Shown piece by piece: positions 37,586-49,500 of a DNA stretch of 64,000 nt. Source of the DNA: Euglena gracilis (taxonomy: Eukaryota; Euglenida; Euglenophyceae; Euglenales). The notes below the pieces were generated by a model that did not search any database, was not told the DNA's origin, and saw only the letters and a program-made list of their open reading frames with translations. Location: positions 28,734,851 through 28,798,850 of the forward strand of contig CP154954.1 of assembly GCA_039621445.1 (NCBI GenBank), given 5' to 3'. The number at the start of each line of letters is the position of its first letter. The stretch's first letter is position 1. The position numbers and the translations under genes are program-made.

Positions 37586-40500
37586 GTCTGCCCCCCCCCC
37601 CCACCGCCCGCCCCAGCCCGCCTATGCGCCTGTGCGGTGTGGTGGCGGAATCTGCACGCATGGCATCCTGTCCTGTTGCATTTGTCCCTTTGTCTGGGGG
37701 GGGGTTCTTCATTCGGCCCTTCGGTATCCTTAGCTGGTATCTCCTGCAGAGATGGGGTTCAGCCAGCACCCTTTTGGCAGCCAGCTCAAACTTTCCTTTC
37801 TTCCACTCGGCCTGCCCTCCCCACTACGATGATTTCAGATGCCCTGGCCATGAATGAATCTCCCCAGGCGTTGTTCCTGGTTTTTTTTGCCCACAAACAC
37901 TTTCAATTTCGATTCTGAGCACACATTTCGAATATAGAAGCGCAACAATTTGTATCTTCTGGCATCCGGTTCGATTCATGGGGGTGCCGGAGGGTCAGCC
38001 AGCAGCTTGTTTTCAGAGCCAAAATTTCCCGCCTTTGAGCTGGGTGTTTGAAGCGCGAGGAGCGGTACAGCAGGAACCATCCAGGTGGGTGGGGTTGGGG
38101 GCTATTGAGGGCAAGCCCAGGGACTGACACGTAATCTGAATGAACAGGCAGTGCATTATGTAGGCATGTCCCTTGCGCTTCGGTGCAATGTATTTCCTCA
38201 CCAAGCCCACACTCTGGCCGTGCAGAGAGGGGCCCCCGACACACCGTAACACATCAGAGGGATTCCCATAAGCTCAGGGGGCTTCCGATAACCATTGAGC
38301 TTAAGTGCAATCATTTGACATTGCGCTTAAGTGCAAGATAAAACTATTGCGCTTAAGCACAACTTCCTTTCAAATAGAAGTTGTATTTCAATGTGTTCGT
38401 GCTGTGTGAGAACGTGGGGGATTGAGGAGAATGATGGGAATACAGATGTATCAGCATGCCTTCCCTTCTCCGCCGTTGTTAATGGACCCTTTCGATTTCT
38501 CAATTCCATTCGCTCATCCCCAAAGTTGTGTGCTTCAAATACTGGGTGAGAAAAGGGGGGTGACGAGCTTCTTTAAAACACGTTTTCGATGCCTAAAATG
38601 GCTTCCTCGGCTGTGATTCCAAGGGTTCAACTGGTACCTGTTCTTCCCCAAAAAGAAAATTTCCGACTTTCAAAAGTTGGCCAAAAGAAGGGCCGCTCAG
38701 GCATGCTTAACTGCGAAGCAAGTGGGAGGAACCTCTGGCACTGGCAGTTGGGCTCACAACGCCTAGGACAAGAGACGTCTGGATATGAAGAAGTTGGTGG
38801 TTGTTTTCACACACCAGGGGTTGCTTCCTGTCCCAGGCAAGGTTTCCCTTCACCTTTGCTCTGTCCGCTCTGGTAATGAGATGCTTCCAGGACTCTCCAC
38901 CCACAGTGATAGAAAGAGGAATTAAAAATTGGCAACTGTTGCGCCGAAGCGCAATGGGCAGGCTTATTAACAGCTTGAAAATTATCTTACAACGGAGGGA
39001 GAGAACGGCTTTGGTAGAGGATGAACACCAGAGGGGATAGAACACAAAAATGTAGAGCAGGGGGACGAAAGCCTACCCTCGGTCACGGTTGTCTTAAATG
39101 TGGTCAACATTGCGCTTCGGCGCAACACCCACGCTGCTTTTACAGTTTTAAAATTGTATTTCTATTGCGCTTTGACGCAACGTAATTCTTAAAATTCCAT
39201 TCTACATAAGCGATATGATAATTATCTTATAATGATAATTAATAAGGTTAATTTTCAAGCAGTTACATTGCGCTTTGGCGCAACACCCCGCTAACATAAA
39301 ATTGTAAAAATTGTGTTTCTCTTGCGCTTGGGCGCAATGTAACTCTTAAATTTCCATTCTTCATAAGCCTATAAGCCTGCCCATTGCGCTGTGACGCAAT
39401 GGAAACAAATGTTGACACATACGTTACATCATTGCGCAAGTACGGCAATGGTCACCCACATGTTGAATTACAAAAAAGGTAAAAAGTTTACGCTCAAGCA
39501 CAATGTGTTTTATTTTTTGTGATGAAAAAAAATCGTTGCGCCAAGGTGCAACTGCGCAATAGAGTCCCCTCGTTTCATCACCCGGCGCTTTGTATTCATG
39601 CACACTGGGCCCGGGAGCGCTGTGCCTTCAGACCATAGAGTTCCAAGTCGTTGGTTTCGTCCCCAGGCCCTTGGAGTGCAGGGAGACAGTAATGCGGGCT
39701 GTCTCGAGTCTCAGGCCCCGGTGTTCGAAAACAGAAAAATTCTTTGGCATTGCGCGTTGGCGCAAATTTACAGACATTTTCAAAGCTTAGTGCAAGTTAG
39801 GCCGCCTAAGTGGAGCCGTGGGCAGGTGGTTTCCAACCTGAAAAGAAGTGGGTGGTGCGGGTTTGGGGGTTTTTTTCCCCCCCCCCCCCCCCCCCCCCCC
39901 CCGGAGGACACTGAGTGAACCCGTGTGGCACTGCCCCCCTGCACAGGAACGTGTCTGGGGCTGGCCCAGCGTTGCCCGCCCCTCCGCAGATCCGATCGCC
40001 CCCAGAGGGGCAGCCCCGGCCCGCCGACCTCTTCGTCCAGGACGGCATCCCAGTCCCCGCCGTGGACCCGGACGGCGTGCTCATCCGCGTGCACGCCACC
40101 GCCGTCAACCGCGCCGACACAGTCAGAGGCCCCCTCAGGTCGCAGTTCATTTGGAATTTGGAATGGAGGGATGGGGGGCCCGGGCGGCTCATATTCACCG
40201 CACCGACGATGAGCGACCGTGAGCGATGATGAGCGACCAGGGCTGACCATGACCTCAAAGGTGGGAGATGCCCGGGATATTTTAAACCCAGAACACCCCC
40301 AGAGGGTTCTCGGCCAACCCCCCCCCCCCCGCCCCTGGGGGATTGGGTTGAGCCAAAAAAAATTCCGGCTCAACCCATGGAGCCGGAAATTTTTGAAAAT
40401 GGTCCAAAAATGGTCGGAGAATGAAGCATTGAGGGGTCTGTTCTCTGGCCACCTGAAAAATATTGGCCAAAATTTGTAAATCAAAATGATGAAAACTGGA

Positions 40501-43500
40501 GTTTTGAATTTTTTTTTGTCAGATGGGCCTGTTTTGTGACCCCCTCCCTGGGGGGAGGGGGTCACAAAAGAAGCCTGGTTCGCTTGGTGTATTCAACAAC
40601 AACAGCAACAGCAGCAGCAGCAGCAGCAGTTGGTATAAATGGGGGGTCGTTCTAAATGGGGGTACCACAAGCACAAGCGACAGCTCCAAAAACAAGGGGC
40701 TACGCAAGTGCACAAAATAGACCACTTGTCATGGCCAAACAGACGGCTCAATTGCTTCTTTAGGGTAACACAATTCTTTAAATAGGTGCCATTGCTGGAG
40801 AAAGTTTGACCTCTGGGATTTGGCAAAAAACTGGCAGTTGGGCATTGACGAGCCTCAGCTTTTCAGAGTGAATTTGAAGCTGCCCCAGGGGAGGACAGAA
40901 AAATCCTGTTTCTGTCGAACAGGATTATGCAAGAAAAACCTCACAAGGTAATGCTTAGCTCTATTCAAAACCTGCTTAACCCCATCAGCTGCCAATTCTT
41001 ATGCCCCGCCTCCATTATCCCATGATACAACATCACCAGCACCACCACAATTTATTGAAGCAAAATACGACGCAACAATGATCCACTGTAAAACCGAAAA
41101 CGTGGCTCGGACGCAGGGGCGGAGTATGGGAAAATTTTTTCGGTACATTTTGGTGCTCATTTTCGGCTCAAAAACAGTTTTTCTGGGTCCTGGAGGCCAA
41201 AGAACATCGTTTCAAAATTTTTCCCGGCTTTTTCGACTTTTTCACCCGTTTTTGACCCAAAACCCATGGGTTTCGGGCCAAAAACAGGGGGGCCACGGGG
41301 TCGAAAAACACTCATTTTGGGCTCAAAAACAGTTTTTCTGGGAGGCCAAAAACATCGTTTCGGGCAATTTTTTTCCCGCCTTTTTTCGACTTTTTTTGGC
41401 CCAAAATGGCCGAAAATGGCCAAGTCAAAACAGCCAAAGCTGTACAAAATGGCCAAAATTGGCCAAAAAAAATGGCCGTAACTCGGGAGGGCGGGGACCC
41501 CGAAAACAGCCCAAAATGGCTCCAGAAACGGGCTAAAATTGGCCGAAAAATGGCCATAAATCAGGCTCGCGAAGAGTTGGGGGAAAGCAAACCATGGTTG
41601 GACAGGGCATTCCAAGGACTTCATTTTTGCTCTCCGGACTTTTCCTTTCATTTTGTTTCATAGTCGAGATCTTTTGGAAAAAACAGTTTTTTTTGGCCAA
41701 AAAAAACGGCCCAAAAAAACACCCCAAAACGGCCGTTTTGGACCACAGCACCGCGCCAGAACACGGGCCAGGCGTGTCAGCGGCCAAAATGGCCAACGGG
41801 GGGGCGATAGAGGACCTCCAGGGGTACATTTTGTCAGCGGGTCAATTCTGGAGATAATGTACGTTTTATCGAGATATTTTCGAAAAATCGATTTTTTGCC
41901 CCATTTTTTGACCCCGACGAAATGGCAGAGTCGGAAGGGGGGGGGCAGTACACAGTTTGGACCCCTTCACGGGTGAATAACTCGGGCCTGGCGGGGAGTT
42001 GGGGATCAAACGGAGGTGATTCGGAAACTAGAAATCCAGTCGCTTGAGACTGAAAAAAAAAATTTCTGGAACGGAGCCGGGATCATGGTGATAATCCACC
42101 GGTTCTCGAGATGGCCCCGACCCGGAACCGGGGGGGGGGGGGCGGGGGGGCGCCCCCCCCCCTTTTCCCCAGGGGTAAGCTTCGCTCTTACCCATAAAGG
42201 AATGACAGCTGAGCGACCCCGTCGTAAACCCCCCTGTGGTCCTCCCCAAGGGGTATTTGAATGTAAAGTGTATTTTTGTTGAAGCAGAACATCATTTACA
42301 CAACGTTTCATTTGGCTAACATTTGCTGTCTTTCATAATTTGACTCACATGCTGCAAATGGGTAACCCCCCCCCCCCAATAGAAGCACGGGGCCGCTACA
42401 AGCGTAGGGCCCAAATAAAAGCGCACCCCCCGCCGCCGAAGGCATGAGTGCACCCCCCATTATGATATGATTTCTAAAGGAAATCAACAAAAATCGCGTG
42501 GGTAGGGTCCAAATAGAAGCGCACCCCCCCGCCGCCGGAGGCGGCGGCTGCTATAAGCGCCCGCGCTTCTATTAGGGGGGGGGGGTTATGCCCGGGACTC
42601 TGAAACACATCGCAAACTCTCAAAGATTTTGGGGATGCAAGAATTACGACACCATAGCAGACGACGGTGCATGAAACATTCCAGAAGGAATCTGCAAATG
42701 TGCCTCCCAAAACGAAATGGCAAGAGCATTTTTTGTTCGCTTCCACGGTATCCTTCCTTTTGCCACCTGGCTCGCCGATGTGATGTCCTTCTGGGGATCC
42801 GTCTGTGTCGGTTTGGTGTTTGACCCAGAGGAGGGGTTTCTTTTTTTTTTTTACACGGGAGAGGGGATGGATTCACTCTGCCAACCCGGGGACGCTGAGG
42901 GCGATGCAGCGCCGGGGCTTGTACCCGCCGCCTCCCGGGGCGTCCGACATCCTCGGTGTGCCTGCTGTCCATCGCCCCACCCATCAAAACGCAGTCGAGT
43001 GGTCTACATATGCATGCGTGTGCACGTGTGTGTAAAGTATGCACATATATGTATACTTATACAAATGCATGTTTTTGTGCACACCTTTTCTTTTAAGTTT
43101 CTCTCCGGACTGTCTCGCTTGCAATGGGCCGCTTAGTAAAAAAAAAAAACCGTCCTGTTGTTGCGGCTCCGTTAAATTTCGAATGTTTTCCATCTGCAGT
43201 CATCTTCACGACGCATTTTTGACCACGTGGCCATTGGCGGTCCTGCCCCCCCCCCCTCCACAGGGCTGGAGGCTGCCGGCATCGTGGAGAAAACCGGGGC
43301 CAACGTCACCCAGTTCCGCCCGGGGGACCGGGTCATGGCGCTGCTGAGCGGCGGGGGGTACGCCCAGTACTGCGTGGCGGACGTGGGGTGCTGCATCCCC
43401 ATCCCGGACGGTGTCTCCTGGACCGATGCGGCTGCCATCCCAGAAGTGTGAGCATTTATTTATGTGTGGGGGTGAACGTGTGCCTATGTGTGTGTGTGTG

Positions 43501-46500
43501 TGTGTGTGCTTGTGTGTGTGTGTGCTGTGTGTTGTGTGTTGTGTGTGTGCGTGACGTGCGCGCGTGTGTGTGTGTGTGTGTGTGTTGTGTGTGGTGTGCG
43601 TGTGTGTGTGTGTTTGGGTATGTGTGTGTCTGAGTGTGTGTGGTGTGTGTGTGTGTGTGTGTGGTGTGTGGTGTGTGTGTGTGTTGTGTGTGTGCGTGCG
43701 TGCGTGCGTGCGTGGCGTGCACGCGCGCACATGTGCGTGGTGTTTGCAGTCGGTGGTGCATGTGCGGCAACTGCTGTGAATGTCAGATGTTTTGAACCAC
43801 TTTATTTTTGTGGCCATTGTCATGCACGCAGTTGTGACTGTTTGTGTGTGCATGCCAGGGCATGCACACACAAACAGGCATCGCTGGCGTCGCTTAAGCT
43901 GTAGTGGACCTGATCCCGGGGGGGGGGGGGGGTGTCCAGCAGCCTTTTTCGGCTAGCAGCATTTTCCAGCCTCGGATCCCTCCATTGCGGAAGTTTGTTT
44001 CATTTTTTTTTTTTTTTTTGTTTTTTTTTTTTGTGTGTTTTTTTGTTTTTTTTTTTTTACTTTGTTTTTTTTTTATTTTTTTTTTTTTTTTTTTTTTTTT
44101 TTATTTTTGAGGTTTCTCTGTGTTTTTTTTTGTGTTTAGGTGTACGAGTTTTTTTTGGACTTTTGCAAATTGGCCCAATGGGCAAAAATATGGGCTCGGG
44201 CAAAGTTTTGGGTGGAAAATCGGTTGCATAATTTATTTTATATTATTACTATATATTTTTTTGTATTATTTGCAGTTTTGGGGGCACCCTTTTTTGGATA
44301 CCCCGTTTGATCCAGGTCAGGACCAGTTCCACCTGAGGGACTCCCGGAGGGGGCCTTATTCAAGCCAGCCGGATTATCCAGCCTCTGAACTGCCCCCCCC
44401 CCCGGGGGATCCCAAGCGACGCTTTGGTGGACGCAAACTGGTGCACAGGAACGTAACCCCCCCATTTAAACTGCCCCCCTTCCCAAACGACCCATTGCAG
44501 AATTTCAACCAAAAAAAGAAGGAAACCGACCATGGCAAGTTGGCTGACAAACATGCACAACATAATGGAAGCCGCCAACAGAAGGAGCGTCCAGGCTCAT
44601 CGAATAACCCCCCCCCCCCAATAAGTGCGCAGTGTGCCCTACTGTCACATCTCAGGTCGGAAAGCACACACAATATTCAGAACTGTCTTTCTCCAACCAA
44701 ATATCTCTATCGTCCAAGCCCAAATTTGATACATAATCATTTGACTCATAGCTTGAAATCACAAAACAGCGGGAAAATTAAAAAAGAGGGGTGGAATGTA
44801 AGTATTTTCGGCTTTGCCCTAAAAAGTGCGCACTGCCCTAATAAGTGCGCACCCCTTGGGGTCTGAAACGATGTCCTTAAAATGCGCGCACCCGTGCACT
44901 TATTTGGGGGGGGGGGCAGTTATTTTTGCATGAAATATGAGCGGATGGAGCTCTGTTTGGTTGGCGGCACAGGTGACAGTGGAATGGACGCCGCACTGGA
45001 AGCCCGAACTTCCTCATCAAACTTTTTACCAATTTTGTCCAAAGGGTTATGAACAAAGGAAGGCAAGGTGAAGGGCTTAATGCCATCAGCGGGTGAGGTG
45101 TGGGTGTATCCAAACTGAGTGAGCTTTTGGTGGCGGGTTGGTTGAATCATAAGCAAAAGAGGACAGGACGGTGGAAAGTGTATCAGACATTGGCTGTGAC
45201 AGGAGAAACATGAAGTCACCCTCTGAAACCAACCCCCCCTCCACTGACCTCCTCCAAGATTTCCGCCAACCCAAAAGTCCTAAACCGATGGTCGGTTTAA
45301 ATGGGGGGGGTATGCATCCTTTTACCTGTGAATGTGCCTTGCAGCAGACACTCAAAAGTTCAATGAGCGTTGTTTAATGAAGAAGACGAAGTAGTAAGTG
45401 CCAGTTGACTCTCCAAAGCATGACCTGGGGTACATTCCTGGCAGCTGTCGTTGGAAACTTTGTTTGGAATTATGGGTTGGAATTGTGCTGCCCAGGGCAA
45501 ATTTTGGGTGAAAGCAATCGGCTTTTTGCATAATTAGCAGTTTTTGCCCCTCCTCCCCCGTTTGAGCACTTGGCCCCCATCCGCAAGGATTTTTCCCCGC
45601 GCTGAAGGTTTTTTTTGGCTTTCCTTCGACCCTTTTGGCCTTTTTGGGAGGACTTTTTTTTTCAATGCTGCTCACAAATCAAAAGGGCACACAACCTTCC
45701 TCGAAGAAGGCTAACCCATGAAAAAGGGGGAAGGGGTGGGGTTGAGTATCGGGTGCTGGCCGATAAGCAGCGAGTTCGGTGTCGCAGCATCAGCTGGTGG
45801 TTCGGTCATTGTTTTGCGGAAAGCCCGTGCCACGCTGTCTCGCAGGTGTTCCTCACCGCATACCAGTGCCTCTTTCAAAACGCCAAGCTGCAGCCCGGTA
45901 CGCTCGTACCCTTCGTTCTCAAACCTTCATATTTCATAAGTTAACCCCCCAAATAACCCCCCCCCCCCCGGTGTGTTATTTGGGCACCCGAGCTGGGGCC
46001 CCGGGGGGGGGGGGTGTTATTTGGGGGGTGCTATTTTTACATGGAAAACAAAACTAAAGAAGGGGGGGGGGGTTATTTAGGCGCTCTAAATCGGCCCCCC
46101 CGAGGGGGGGGGATATGATTTGGGGGGTTTAAATACCCGCCCCTGGGAAACTGTCATGCACGAGAACCTGTCAGGGTCCTGCCGGGAAACTGTCAGGGTT
46201 CCTGGTACCGGCCAACCTTCTCAGGGTCATTTTCATTGACTTTCCCTTGAAATTCCCAACCCGTGAAACTGTCAGGGTCCTTGGCACTGGCCAACCTGTC
46301 AGCATAGGAAGTTGACAGGGTCCCTTATACCGGCCAACCTGTCAGGTAACAGTTTCCCGGGGGGGGGGTAGGTGCAAAATGAAATTTTTTCACTGTGGAA
46401 TCCTTTTTTTGTGATGGAGAAGAGGACGGCATTGCAGGAAGTGTTCAGGGGGGCAAGTGCGTTTCGCATTTTTGTGCATTTTTTTGATTTTTACTACATT

Positions 46501-49500
46501 TTGTTTGATTTTTTGGCACATTTTCTCCCGCTTTTCCCAATTTTTTTTGCATTTTTGACCATTTCTTTGCAATTTTTTTTTATAAACTGGCATTTTCCTC
46601 ATAATTTCATACAATATTTGTAAATGCCTCATTTTTGGGGTATTTTCGATTTTTGCGCCTTTTCTCTCACTTTTGAGCATTTTTTGTGCATTTTTTTCGC
46701 ATTTTCGCGCATTTTTTTCCCGCATTTTTGCACATTTTTTTTCGAGTCCGGGCTGCCGCATCCCCCCCCTTTGAACCATCTTTCCAGTGTAGAAAAGATC
46801 AACTCATTGTTGTTACCCTAAAGCTGATGAGGAAACCTAAATCAGGAAGTTTCTTTCCTTTGGATAAGAGGAATTCATTGTTATTAAGCTAAAGTCTTTT
46901 CACAGTGCATTTACGGCAGTGTTATTCAATAGTGTGGGTCCCCAAGGAGGGTTTTTGTTGATGTGGAGTGTAAACCCCCAACCAAACAATAATCCTTCCC
47001 ATACTGCAAAAAAAAACAGAAATCATTTTGTGTGTCCAGTGGTTGTAAATGCATTTGCCAGAGATTTTACACAGCCAATCAAGGTGATGTAGTGTTTTTT
47101 TTTCTTCTACAAAAAACAAAATTTAAGAATTGTCCCGGGATTTCAAGAATTGTGAAAGTGACATGCCAACCCGTCAGTGTAAATGAGGGGGGTTTAGGAT
47201 AAACCCCCCTCCCCAAATGGCCTGGCGGGAGTCATCTTTTTTTGCCTGTCCCCCGCCAAGTTATTCGGCCACCACAGGAGCAAGGCTATTTGGGGGGGGG
47301 GGTCAGGCATTCCACAACCTCATAATTGTGCCGTATTTTTCTCGCATCTGAACATTCTTTTCACTTTACAGTTGTATTTGGCCTTCTAAGAGTGAATCGC
47401 GTTTTTGAGAGAAAAAAAATTCTAGAATGGGGAGCTGTGGGTGTTCTGTGAGTGTGTCTCAATGCAATTTTGCCCTCATTTTTGCCCAACTTTTTGAATT
47501 TTCTGGATAATCCCGCTGGGCACCATTTTTCAGGGCAGAAGGTGTCATTTTCCTCGATTCTGCTCGTGATCTTCTTTTCAGCACTTCGTGTAGGGTGTGT
47601 ATTTTGTTGACAAATCAAAGCCCCCAGGAGATGTGGAGGTGTGGGGGAAAGAGGTTGTATTGGGGGGAGGGGGTGCACTTCAAATTGATTCCCCAGTGTC
47701 ACGTTTCATTTCACACTACAAGCCACCCCACCATGACACATGTCATTGTTTCTTCTTGTACCACAAACGCCGCCCCCCCCCCCCCCTCTGCGGTGCCCAG
47801 CCGGAGTCTCCCCCACAGGGCAGAGCGTGTTGATCCACGCGGGGGCCAGCTCGGTCGGCATCGCCGCCATCCAGCTGAGCCGCGCGGCCACTGCCCAGCA
47901 CGTCATCACCACGTCCTCCGCCAGCAAAGTGGAGGTGTCCGCCAGGCCAGCCACTTTTCCATTTTAGGGCCTACCCCACCCCCGGGAGGGGGGGGGCTTT
48001 TGGCCAGTCAGTCACTTTGCATTTCACTTTGCAAAAACAAGTCAGTCACTCCCTTGGGGGGGGGGGGGGATGGGACAGCAATGGTATGCCAGTGGTGCAT
48101 CTCACCTCACAGACACCCCCTCTCAGCCGAAGGCGCCGGAATTTTTTTGGAATTCTTTGAGACTTTTGGGCAATAGTGCCTTGCCAACATAAGCGCAGTC
48201 AAGAGTGGCCGATCCCCCCCCGGGGGGGGGTAAAGTGACTGACTGGTTGTTGTTGTTTTTTTTTGGGAAAAAGTGACTGACTGATTTTTTCAGAGTGGAA
48301 AGTGGCCCCCCTCCCTGGCCCCCGGGGGTCGCTAAGCAGTGGTATGACCATTGGTACGGTCAGTCTCCAACTCCCCCTCACCTCCTGTAGCCTACCGGGT
48401 CCATGAGCCCCCCCCCCCTGGGGGGTAAAAACTTTGTGACCAATTGCCGAACTCGTTTCACAATTTGTCAAAGATTTTGGCATAGTTGTTTGTGATTATG
48501 TTTAGTTAAATAACATGTCTTCCACCCATCGCTAAATTAAAATCCCTTTTCCATTTATGGGCAGTTTTCGATGTCATTTCGAATTGCTTGTTTTTCTGTG
48601 ATGAATTTTGTTGACGACTGTGGTCGTTGTTGTTTTTTGCAAACGACGGTGGTTAGGCGTGGGATAAAAATTCGCAAAGTAGAAAGTTTACATTCCGTCA
48701 AGAATTGCAAACTCTTGGAGCAATGAGGAATAATGGGCGGAAAACCCACAAAACATTGTTGGGAAAATGAAAGGTCTTCCGTGTCTGGCCTGCCTGGTGG
48801 ACTCAAAACTGCAACCCAAAAACATTATTTCCACAGAGAAGAGACCTTGACCATGGATTCACTCAACTGTGTGGCCCACCGCCCCAGGGGGTGAGTGGGT
48901 TTTTAAGGGTGGGTGGGTGGGTTGGGGCCTCCCGACCCCCCCCCCCCCAGGGGGTGTGCCATGGGTCAGGTTTTTGCATTGCCGAAGGCCGGGCTGGATT
49001 TTTTTCTGCGTTTTCGGCCGGTTTTGGTTGGATTTTGGGTGTGTGTGTGTGTGGGTGGGTGGTAGACCCCCACAAGGGGGGGGTCGCAGGTGGGTGTTGC
49101 TTTTCGAAAAAAAGTGCGTGGGTTCATGGGTGGGTTTGGACCCGGGGAAAAGTCCCCCCCCCCTCTGGAGTCACAAACTGAATCTATGATCTTGACCCCC
49201 CCATTGGTATGTAATTTTTCATAATGCTTTACGTGCGAATTGCCCCGAAATGGTGAATTGTGGGGAGATGTGATGTTCTTCTGTGTTTGTCATTTGAAAA
49301 TGTCTGCCTAAAAGTATATTGGCATTTTGGTGGGGCAGGGGTTGTTTGACTTAAATTTATCAAAGCGATATTCCTCGCCTTCAAATTGTACTGTTTTGCC
49401 CTCTCTCGATGCCCTGGTGGTGAGAGTTGTTCGATTTCGTCTCGTTGCAGGTTTGCAAGAAGTATGGTGCAACCACCGCTCTTTCCCATCACGGCTGCCT

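Noticed and set aside
44000-44104. Processed pseudogene poly-A tail (reverse strand)
   Set aside because: No recognisable gene body or target duplication flanks the poly-T tract.
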